From Halobacteriaceae archaeon Tc-Br11_E2g27 (lineage in GTDB: Archaea > Halobacteriota > Halobacteria > Halobacteriales > Haloarculaceae): a stretch of DNA of 15,371 nt. Where the stretch lies: assembly GCA_001564135.1 (NCBI GenBank), contig LKNH01000031.1, forward strand, positions 1 to 15,371. The letters run 5' to 3'. Under the pieces are notes generated by a model. The model was not told where the DNA came from. It saw nothing but the letters and a program-made list of their open reading frames with translations, and ran no database searches. The translations under genes and the position numbers were made by a program. Positions 7,244 through 13,114 of the stretch are shown here, one piece after another (within the stretch, counting starts at the first letter, position 1; the number at the start of each line of letters is the position of its first letter).

Positions 7244-7537
7244 ATGGCAAGCACACTCGTGCCCCTGTTCGGGCCAGTCCCAGGGGGAATGGAGATGGTC
7301 GTCATCCTCCTGATAGCAGTACTGTTGTTCGGCGCAAACAAGATACCAAAGCTCGCACGCTCGACCGGACAGGCGATGGGAGAGTTCCAGAAAGGGCGAC
7401 AGCAGGTCGAACAGGAACTCGAAGAGATCGAAGAGGCGGCAGACCCGGACGCAGAGATGGAGTTCGAAGAGGACGACGACTTCGGCGTTGACGATGACGA
7501 CGAACTCAACCTCGATGACGAGCAGGAACAGGTCTAA
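7244..7537 (+). CDS. tatA: Sec-independent translocase component TatA
   Basis: 97-aa component of the twin-arginine translocation pore, which in haloarchaea exports most folded secreted proteins. It has the single N-terminal membrane helix (about 15-31) with the FG hinge (FGANKIPKLARS, 29-40), followed by the amphipathic helix (about 32-66) and a very acidic, disordered tail (DDDD and EEDDD runs) typical of halophile TatA. The ATG at 7244 is chosen because a TATA box sits 26-33 bases upstream and the protein then begins directly before the membrane helix. It is a single-gene unit: the DUF1028 gene diverges on the left and the MscS gene converges on the right. No tatC is nearby. Confidence 0.93.
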   Translation: MASTLVPLFGPVPGGMEMVVILLIAVLLFGANKIPKLARSTGQAMGEFQKGRQQVEQELEEIEEAADPDAEMEFEEDDDFGVDDDDELNLDDEQEQV

Positions 7538-7579
7538 ACTACCGACGTTTGCTTTCACAAACTCCGGACCAACGCTTCT

Positions 7580-7594
7580 TGAGTGGTACACTCA
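7580..7594. terminator. Small perfect hairpin between convergent tatA and mscS-like genes
   Basis: TGAGTG (7580-7585) and CACTCA (7589-7594) form a 6-bp stem with a 3-base loop in the 104-base convergent gap. It could mark a bidirectional 3' end, but there is no strong T-run after it on either strand, so the call is tentative. Confidence 0.25.
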
Positions 7595-7641
7595 CGCCGT
7601 AGATGAATAGCGTATAACCGATAGTCTCGCTGATTCTCGTG

Positions 7642-8430
7642 TTAGCTCCGGATACGGATAACTCCGGAGCGAAACACTTCCTGATTTGGGATAATATATT
7701 CTTCGCCGTCGGTTTCGATACGTGTCACGAACATATCTACTTCCTGTACGATGCCGCGTTTGTCGTCAATTCGAACTTCGTCACCGATGCTGTAGGGCTC
7801 AGTCAGTAACAGGAAGATACCCGCTGCACTAGCTGCAAGCAGGTCTTTGAACGCGATACCACCGAGAAAGACCAGTCCGAATGCGAACGCACCGAGCAGG
7901 ATAAGCAGTGCATCCGTCGCAATTCCGACCTGTGCAAGCGCAATCAGTGCTGCAATATAGAAGATACTGTATTTGACCAATTCCGGGATGATTGCCACTT
8001 CTGGTAACTTCACCGAACGAAGTCGTTCCTGCACGATAAGCTTCGCCTTATCGCCGAGAATCAGCCCGGCGATGATGGCAAGGATAGCAATGAGCAATCG
8101 CGGTAACATCCCGGTTATCTGTGCGAAAAAGACCTCAACTTCAAGCAATCGAGCCACCTGGAACGCGAGGATGATAGTAAAAAGATAGACAAACAGCGCA
8201 AGCAACTGTCCGATAATTCCCGCTGTCGACGTACCAAATCGGTTGACGGTCCGTTCGAAGGTGGTCCCCTCAACGGCATCTCCGAGTCCTGTCCGTTCGA
8301 ACGCACGGTGGGTCCAGCGCCACGCGCTATATGCGACGATAGCTCCCAGAATCAGGATGAGTAGTGCCAACGCAAAGGCTGCTTCCTCGGAGAAGAAACT
8401 CCGTATCAGCTCTGGCCACTCCACTGGCAT
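7642..8430 (-). CDS. MscS-family mechanosensitive channel, short form
   Basis: 262-aa membrane protein with several helices (about 16-37, 72-95, 105-127, 150-170, 172-209) ending in the MscS pore helix and beta domain: GLVFLGGIAFKDLLAASAAGIFLL (185-208, written here only as landmark), then PYSIGDEVRIDDKRGIVQEV and YIIPNQEVF. It stops immediately after the beta domain, so the C-terminal alpha/beta cage of E. coli MscS is absent. Its ATG directly follows the dacZ stop codon, so both are surely on one transcript. Role: release of small osmolytes or ions under membrane tension; c-di-AMP made by the upstream enzyme may modulate it (inference from context). Confidence 0.92.
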   Translation of the reverse strand: MPVEWPELIRSFFSEEAAFALALLILILGAIVAYSAWRWTHRAFERTGLGDAVEGTTFERTVNRFGTSTAGIIGQLLALFVYLFTIILAFQVARLLEVEVFFAQITGMLPRLLIAILAIIAGLILGDKAKLIVQERLRSVKLPEVAIIPELVKYSIFYIAALIALAQVGIATDALLILLGAFAFGLVFLGGIAFKDLLAASAAGIFLLLTEPYSIGDEVRIDDKRGIVQEVDMFVTRIETDGEEYIIPNQEVFRSGVIRIRS

Positions 8431-9243
8431 TTAGTATTCCTCCGGGTCCAGTTCGAGTATCAGTTCGCCGGCTTTGAACGCACGGACCATTGCATCGCTT
8501 TCTGAGAGAACAATCGCAACGGCATTCGTATCCCGGGTGATTGCACCGGCGGCCATATGCCGCGCGCCGAGTCCCTTCGGAATGTCGACACCCTCAGCTG
8601 CCGGTTCGAGATATCGATATGCCGAGACGATTTTCCCACTGTCGGAGATGACGAACGCGCCATCTAGCCGTGAGAACTCCTTCAACATGACGTTCACAAT
8701 CGGGTCCCCGACGTGGACATGTGACTTTTCGAATGGGTTGTACGAAAGCGGTCGGGATTTGTTCATCACTTTTCCAGCATCGCCGACAACGAACAACGCT
8801 CCAACTTGTTTTCCTTTCTGTCCTTTCTTTCCGAGGTCGATGGCCACTTCGAAGACATCGCGGACAACATCAGCATCTGGGCGTGAATTAACGAACAGGT
8901 CATAGACGCCTGTCTCGGTGAATTCATCAGCTTTGACGCGAACGACGGTATCTAACCTGTCCTCGTCGAACGACTGGGTAAGACAGACAACTTCGTTGTC
9001 AGGTTCGATAAAGTCGTTATCGAGGGCACCTTCAAGCCCAAACCGGATTCGTCCGTTCACATCAGTGAACTTCAGTGGTAACAGGACAAAATTCTCCGCG
9101 TTTACGGTGTTCTCTTCGGCCACAACTACTACCGGTTTTTCTGTCTCTTCGAACCGGTCGTAAAACTCGTCGCGCTCAGTAAACAGCAGTACAGCATCGA
9201 TATCAGCGATGATATCGCCGACAGTCTCTTCAAGGCCGGTCAT
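8431..9243 (-). CDS. dacZ: Diadenylate cyclase, archaeal DacZ type
   Basis: Makes the second messenger c-di-AMP from two ATP. The 270-aa protein has an N-terminal domain (about 1-115) like the archaeal DacZ lead domain and a DAC/DisA_N catalytic domain (about 120-262). The metal and ATP motif DGA is at 194-196 (RLDGAFVISDSG), and the second motif is GARHMAA (226-232), where bacterial DisA and CdaA have RHR. In Haloferax volcanii DacZ is essential and c-di-AMP levels affect osmotic balance; this is family knowledge. It lies immediately upstream of the MscS-like gene with zero spacing. A TATA-like run (9266-9275) is 23-32 bases before the ATG, and a 22-bp palindrome lies further upstream. Confidence 0.93.
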   Translation of the reverse strand: MTGLEETVGDIIADIDAVLLFTERDEFYDRFEETEKPVVVVAEENTVNAENFVLLPLKFTDVNGRIRFGLEGALDNDFIEPDNEVVCLTQSFDEDRLDTVVRVKADEFTETGVYDLFVNSRPDADVVRDVFEVAIDLGKKGQKGKQVGALFVVGDAGKVMNKSRPLSYNPFEKSHVHVGDPIVNVMLKEFSRLDGAFVISDSGKIVSAYRYLEPAAEGVDIPKGLGARHMAAGAITRDTNAVAIVLSESDAMVRAFKAGELILELDPEEY

Positions 9244-9265
9244 TATTGTATCAATCCATCCGACA

Positions 9266-9275
9266 GGAAAAAGTG
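9266..9275 (-). promoter_or_regulatory. Putative TATA element of dacZ
   Basis: The minus strand reads CACTTTTTCC, 23-32 bases upstream of the dacZ ATG, suggesting a leaderless transcript. The perfect palindrome at 9294-9315 would then lie just upstream of the basal promoter. Confidence 0.4.
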
Positions 9276-9293
9276 TTGCGCCGCGTCAGCCAG

Positions 9294-9315
9294 CCGTCTG
9301 CCAGCTGGCAGACGG
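9294..9315. promoter_or_regulatory. Perfect 22-bp palindrome upstream of dacZ
   Basis: Arms CCGTCTGCCAG (9294-9304) and CTGGCAGACGG (9305-9315) are exact reverse complements with no spacer. It is 51-72 bases before the dacZ start codon, upstream of the likely TATA element. It may be a binding site for a dimeric regulator or, if transcribed, an RNA hairpin. No second copy is seen in the window. Confidence 0.6.
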
Positions 9316-9380
9316 GGACTGGTATCCGAACAGCTGAAACGACGACTCTTGATACTGCTTGATATTACTGCCCACACTTG

Positions 9381-9433
9381 CTCGCCACCCTGAGGTGGCG
9401 AGATATTCTAAAGGCTTCGGCATAGTAGTATGA
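9381..9433 (-). repeat. Hairpin-bearing 53-bp element, copy 1 (inverted relative to copy 2)
   Basis: Read on the minus strand: TCATACTACT, 6 variable bases, AAGCCTTTA, 6 variable bases, then an 11+11 base dyad with arms CTCGCCACC and GGTGGCGAG (9-bp perfect stem, 4-base loop). The same block order and spacing recur on the plus strand at 10979-11031. The hairpin is on the outer side with respect to the folD segment. The AAGCCTTTA block looks like a TATA/BRE-type sequence, so it could be an outward promoter toward dacZ with the dyad near the start site. Confidence 0.75.
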
Positions 9434-9508
9434 GTCCGTTAGATCCGTCCGGTCGTCTCTCCAATCGGAATTCGAGAGGTTGAAACGAATCGGTATCCGA
9501 ACTCGGGT

Positions 9509-10402
9509 ATGGCCGAACGTATCGACGGTAACGCCGTCGCCGAGGATATTCGCTCGGAGCTCCGTATCTGTGTGGAGACGCTCACAGCGGCAGATGTGAC
9601 TCCAACGCTTGCAACAGTTCTGATGAGCCCTGACCCGGCAAGCGAGACGTACGTCTCAATGAAGCAAAATGACTGTGAAGAGTTGGGGATTGATGCCCTT
9701 GATATCGAGATAGCTCTTGATGCACCCGCTTCTGAGTTGTTCGATACGATTGATGAGTTGAACGCTGATGACGAGGTTAACGCCATTCTGGTCCAATCCC
9801 CGGTACCAGACCACGTCGATTACCGCGAAGTTATCGAGCGGATTGACCCCCAGAAAGACGTTGATGGGTTCCATCCGGAAAATATCGGAAAGCTCGTTGC
9901 TGGCTACCCAGTGTACAAACCCTGTACACCACACGGGATTCAAAAGCTCCTCGAAGCGACGGATATCGAGACAGAAGGGAAAGAGGCAGTGGTCGTTGGT
10001 CGCTCCCGTATCGTCGGGAAGCCGATGGCAAATCTGTTTATTCAGAAAGCGACAGGCGGAAACGCAACGACAACGGTCTGTCATTCACGAACGGAAAACC
10101 TTGCCGAGAAGACGCGTGAGGCAGACATCCTCGTTGCTGCAGCGGGCGTTCCGGAACTCATCGACGGGTCGATGGTCGGCGAGGGAGCGACGGTCATTGA
10201 CGTTGGAATCAACCGCGTTGATGCCGACACGGAAAAGGGCTACAAACTGGTCGGCGATGTCGAGTTCGAGACAGCAGCCGAGAAAGCAGGTGCAATCACA
10301 CCGGTTCCCGGTGGTGTCGGTCCGATGACTCGCGCAATGTTACTGTACAATACGGTCAAAGCAACCAGTTTGCAAACCGGCGTCGACGTGACGCTTCCCT
10401 AG
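9509..10402 (+). CDS. folD: Methylenetetrahydrofolate dehydrogenase/cyclohydrolase FolD
   Basis: Bifunctional one-carbon enzyme that converts methylene-THF to formyl-THF using NADP. The 297-aa length is normal. Catalytic signature TYVSMKQ (47-53) gives Y48 and K52, Q96 sits in VQSPVPDH, and KDVDGFHPEN (116-125) gives D119. The Rossmann NADP site is VVVGRSRIVGKP (161-172), and the closing TPVPGGVGPMTRAM (264-277) is the C-terminal family motif. The first ATG at 9509 fits the family start. It reads away from dacZ across a 265-base gap that contains a palindrome and copy 1 of the 53-bp repeat; no clear TATA box is seen right before it. A second gene follows after 42 bases. Confidence 0.96.
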   Translation: MAERIDGNAVAEDIRSELRICVETLTAADVTPTLATVLMSPDPASETYVSMKQNDCEELGIDALDIEIALDAPASELFDTIDELNADDEVNAILVQSPVPDHVDYREVIERIDPQKDVDGFHPENIGKLVAGYPVYKPCTPHGIQKLLEATDIETEGKEAVVVGRSRIVGKPMANLFIQKATGGNATTTVCHSRTENLAEKTREADILVAAAGVPELIDGSMVGEGATVIDVGINRVDADTEKGYKLVGDVEFETAAEKAGAITPVPGGVGPMTRAMLLYNTVKATSLQTGVDVTLP

Positions 10403-10444
10403 GAAACCGGAATCTTTGCGGCAAGCGAGTCCATTCCTTTTGTT

Positions 10445-10972
10445 ATGGACAAATCGCTGATTTCAGAGTATCTTGCGTATTACGAACAGACCCAGGGCGT
10501 GTTGCCTGAGCGATTGTCGGAGTTCGGCGACTGGTATCGGGAACAGGGACATCTCACGCGCGAGCAACTCTACGAGATCGCCTACGAATCCTCTACCCGC
10601 AGCGCCTATCACGTCAAACAAAATCCGAAAGCACGGTGTCGCGAAGTAACTGAGAACGTCCGAGTGGTTTCAGGAGATTTCTCGAAAATTCAACTTCTGT
10701 CTGGGTTACGTGGCTTTAAAGCCCCGACGGCGTCCTGTGTGCTCACTGCCCTTTCCCCATCCGAACATGCGGTTGTCGACACACGTGTCTGGGCTACACT
10801 CGAACGGTTTGACTATCTTGAGGGACGCAAAGAGTCGTTCGATGCGGCAGATTACGTGGTTATGATAGAACCGATTCGTGAGATTGCAGCACAAACAGGA
10901 TATTCGCCGGAAGAAGTTGGATACGCGCTGTTCGCCTACGACGATAAACACCGAGAAGGCACGCTTCACTAA
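10445..10972 (+). CDS. HhH/GPD-like protein of unknown function (putative glycosylase fold)
   Basis: 175-aa protein without an obvious named family. Residues 85-120 look like the catalytic centre of the HhH-GPD superfamily: LSGLRGFKAPTASCVLTAL (85-103) is a helix-hairpin-helix of the LxGhxxxxAxxhL type, and AVVDTRVWATLERF (109-122) matches VVVDTHVQRL of Nth, with D112 at the catalytic aspartate. The lysine of bifunctional glycosylases (K before TA in Nth) is proline here, and there is no C-terminal Fe-S cluster. The N-terminal part (LYEIAYESSTRSAYHVKQN) resembles the first helical half of such proteins. Activity could be monofunctional glycosylase, DNA-binding only, or lost. It follows folD by 42 bases, and copy 2 of the repeat begins just after its stop codon. 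Confidence 0.72.
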   Translation: MDKSLISEYLAYYEQTQGVLPERLSEFGDWYREQGHLTREQLYEIAYESSTRSAYHVKQNPKARCREVTENVRVVSGDFSKIQLLSGLRGFKAPTASCVLTALSPSEHAVVDTRVWATLERFDYLEGRKESFDAADYVVMIEPIREIAAQTGYSPEEVGYALFAYDDKHREGTLH

Positions 10973-10978
10973 CTATGG

Positions 10979-11031
10979 TCATACTACTGGACGTAAGCCT
11001 TTAAACCATCTCGCCACCCCGGGGTGGCGAG
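10979..11031 (+). repeat. Hairpin-bearing 53-bp element, copy 2
   Basis: Plus-strand order TCATACTACT (10979-10988), 6 bases, AAGCCTTTA (10995-11003), 6 bases, then a perfect 22-bp palindrome with arms CTCGCCACCCC (11010-11020) and GGGGTGGCGAG (11021-11031). It matches copy 1 at 43 of 53 positions by hand count. The flanks outside the blocks do not match. It lies in the 87-base convergent gap between the HhH/GPD-like and aminotransferase genes, where it could also act as a transcription end signal. Confidence 0.75.
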
Positions 11032-11059
11032 TATGTTTACGAAGTTACGTCCGGCAGTA

Positions 11060-12403
11060 TCAGGCGGCTGTCTCGGCACAGGCTTCGGTAAATAACTCAA
11101 CACCAAGGTGAATTTCTCGCTCGGTTACATCAAGCGGCGGGAGCAGGCGAATCGTCTTGGTCCCACAGCCGATAACGAGCAATCCACGCTCGAACGCCGC
11201 CGCCTCGACGGCATCACGCAGGTCCTGTGAGGCAAACTCGACACCCAGCAGTAACCCTTTGCCGCGGACATCCACGACGCCGTCCGGGTCATGCTCGGCC
11301 AGCAGGTCTTTGAACAACTCGCCACGAGCGACGGCATTTTCACGCAAATCATACTCCTCGATAGCATCGAGGGTCAACACTCCCTGTGCGGATGAAAGGA
11401 TATCCCCCGCACCCCACGTCGAGGAGAGCCGACTCTTTTCATCCGGGAAGACATCGCTTCGAGAGATAGTTGCCCCAACGCGGAGCCCTTTTGCGCTTGC
11501 GATGACATCCGGTTCGAACGGATAATGGTCGGATGCCCACCACTCGCCGGTACGGCCGACCCCGGACTGGACCTCATCAACGATGAGTGGAATATCAAAC
11601 TCCGCTGCACATGCTGCAATCTCCGAGGTAAACGCATCGCTCGGGAACCGATATCCGCCTTCGCCCTGAATTGGCTCGAAGATGAGACCGGCGACTTCCG
11701 AGGGGTTTACATACCCAGAGCCGTCTGCGAGCATCTGTCGTAGCGTCGACGTATCATCAAAGAAAAACCCACAGTCACACGTCTCAGTGGTACAATTACG
11801 GTCCGTACAGAACGGCATCTCCTGGACGCTTGCAATCTCTGGAAAATGTCTTCGATAGACTTCCTTCGACCGATTGAGAGAGAGTGTTCCAAGCGTCCGG
11901 CCGTGGAATGCACCTTCGCACGTGATAACGTATTTCCCGTGAGTGAAATCGTAGCTGATTTTAAGCGCATTTTCGACGGCCTCTGCACCGCTGTTCGAAA
12001 GAAACACGGTATCCATGTCGTACTGCGAAGAGATATCCGTCAGTCGGTCCATCAAATCTGCCGGCCCAGGTAGTCGGTCGGTTTCGGAGACTGCTGCTGC
12101 CGGCAGATAAAAGTCCTGTCCGGCGATTTTGAGTGGATCTATGATGTCAAACGCAGCTAGTCTGTCGAGTAGCTTTGGATTATTATAGCCAAGCGGCATC
12201 GCACCAACCTGTCCCGTGAAATCCATCAACACGTTTCCATCAATATCAGTACAGAACGGACCAATGGCGGGTGCTGTGTGGTCCCACACGAACTCGTAAA
12301 TATAGGTACTCGGTGCGGCAAACTGGTGATGGTACGACACAACATCCTGTGCATGCTCGCCAGGGAGGCTATCTACCTGCGGTTCGACGCTGTCGCGGTC
12401 CAT
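11060..12403 (-). CDS. Class III aminotransferase (4-aminobutyrate/ornithine-type)
   Basis: PLP-dependent transaminase of 447 aa. Phosphate-binding SNSGAEAVENALK (136-148), aromatic stacking EGAFHGRT (163-170), EPIQGEGGY (243-251), cofactor aspartate D276 in VDEVQSGVGRTG and Schiff-base lysine K305 in ASAKGLR are all present. The substrate is not decided: related archaeal proteins are labelled GabT, ornithine aminotransferase or, in Thermococcales, amino-acid racemase. A cysteine cluster C199, C204, C209, C211 in a loop is unusual for the fold. The start at ATG 12401-12403 is supported by a TATA-like element 23-33 bases upstream. The gene stands alone, converging with the HhH/GPD-like gene. 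Confidence 0.9.
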   Translation of the reverse strand: MDRDSVEPQVDSLPGEHAQDVVSYHHQFAAPSTYIYEFVWDHTAPAIGPFCTDIDGNVLMDFTGQVGAMPLGYNNPKLLDRLAAFDIIDPLKIAGQDFYLPAAAVSETDRLPGPADLMDRLTDISSQYDMDTVFLSNSGAEAVENALKISYDFTHGKYVITCEGAFHGRTLGTLSLNRSKEVYRRHFPEIASVQEMPFCTDRNCTTETCDCGFFFDDTSTLRQMLADGSGYVNPSEVAGLIFEPIQGEGGYRFPSDAFTSEIAACAAEFDIPLIVDEVQSGVGRTGEWWASDHYPFEPDVIASAKGLRVGATISRSDVFPDEKSRLSSTWGAGDILSSAQGVLTLDAIEEYDLRENAVARGELFKDLLAEHDPDGVVDVRGKGLLLGVEFASQDLRDAVEAAAFERGLLVIGCGTKTIRLLPPLDVTEREIHLGVELFTEACAETAA

Positions 12404-12425
12404 ACTACCTTCTTCGGAGACCGCT

Positions 12426-12436
12426 CATATAATTCC
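12426..12436 (-). promoter_or_regulatory. Putative TATA box of the aminotransferase gene
   Basis: The minus strand reads GGAATTATATG at 12426-12436, 23-33 bases before the ATG at 12403, a good match in composition and distance for a leaderless promoter. Confidence 0.45.
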
Positions 12437-12570
12437 AACTACCGTGTTTCGGTTTCTCCACTTTAGTATGGGTGATGTTGTACAATCTATGAATATATCA
12501 CACTGAAATAAAAGTTGATGGTCAGAAAAATCCAATAATGTGGGAAAGTGGTAAAAAAGATGGCTAAACG

Positions 12571-12846
12571 TCAGACGTCGACGTACTGGTTTTCCCACTC
12601 GCGGCGTGCTTCGATTTCGCGTCGGCCACGGCGTGTTAGACTGTAGAAGTTTGTTCGACGGTCGCGCTGTCCTTTCTCGACGAGACCTTTATCGACCAAC
12701 GTATCGAGATTTGGATAGAGGCGCCCGTGGTGAATTTCTTTTTCGTAGTACTGTTCGAGTTCCTGTTTGATTGCAAGCCCGTGGGGCTCTTCACGTCCAG
12801 CGATTACATAGAGGAGGTCACGCTGGAAGCCTGTCAAATCATACAT
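12571..12846 (-). CDS. PadR-family transcriptional regulator
   Basis: 91-aa winged helix-turn-helix protein. The PadR core is clear: LTGFQRDLLYVIAGREEPHG (4-23), the recognition helix region HGRLYPNLDTLVDKGLVEKG (40-59) with the family RLYPxLxxLxxxGL pattern, and the beta-wing FYSLTRRGRREI (67-78). It lacks the long C-terminal dimer helix of full-length PadR, as is common in short haloarchaeal members. The start is placed at ATG 12844-12846; an ATG five codons upstream would run into the palindrome. That 18-bp palindrome touches the start codon and suggests autoregulation. Ligand and other targets are unknown. Confidence 0.9.
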   Translation of the reverse strand: MYDLTGFQRDLLYVIAGREEPHGLAIKQELEQYYEKEIHHGRLYPNLDTLVDKGLVEKGQRDRRTNFYSLTRRGRREIEARREWENQYVDV

Positions 12847-12864
12847 TGTTTGTGTCCACAAACA
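12847..12864. promoter_or_regulatory. Palindromic operator candidate at the PadR start codon
   Basis: Arms TGTTTGTG (12847-12854) and CACAAACA (12857-12864) are exact reverse complements with a 2-base spacer. On the minus strand an AT-rich ATATTTATTA element (about 12881-12890) lies roughly 35-45 bases before the ATG, so transcription would start within or next to the palindrome. Its location fits an autoregulatory repressor site. Confidence 0.6.
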
Positions 12865-13114
12865 GTTACTTGTCTGATTCTAATAAATATGTCGTTCGCT
12901 ATACGTCTCCCTCAGATGGAATGAGAGTCAGTGGATTGCCAAAGAACTACTATATTACAGGGAGTAGCCAATTCCTACTCTATACAGTTCCTACAGAGAA
13001 GCTCTACTGATTTGTGAACTATATCATTTAGATACACATTGGATTATGGATAATATAATAATCTTTACTATACTGTCGAGAACTCCAGAAACAAATATAA
13101 CCAGCAAACTGGAA
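12865..13114. other. AT-rich intergenic region without a recognisable gene
   Basis: This 250-base gap between the PadR promoter and the 3' end of the asparagine-synthetase-like gene is clearly richer in A and T than its surroundings. It has only very short reading frames. Weak inverted repeats are visible (GAGTAG 12962-12967 with CTACTC 12975-12980; GATTAT 13042-13047 with ATAATC 13058-13063). It may hold the terminator of the minus-strand operon and upstream control sequence of PadR. Confidence 0.5.

Noticed and set aside
7646..7669. Inverted repeat CTCCGGA / TCCGGAG at the 3' end of the MscS-like gene as a terminator
   Set aside because: It is inside the last codons (encoding FRSGVIRIRS-type sequence), and repeated CGG/CCG codons explain it; there is no T-run after it.
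9509..10972. The folD segment as a recently acquired foreign island
   Set aside because: Codon and base use look the same as in the neighbouring genes and folD is a housekeeping gene, so the flanking repeats alone do not establish transfer.
11033..11095. A 20-codon open frame starting just after the copy 2 hairpin
   Set aside because: It is too short, antisense to the aminotransferase 3' end, and without recognisable features; probably chance.
12962..13063. Weak inverted repeats GAGTAG/CTACTC and GATTAT/ATAATC as regulatory sites
   Set aside because: Six-base arms with spacers are expected by chance in such AT-rich DNA.
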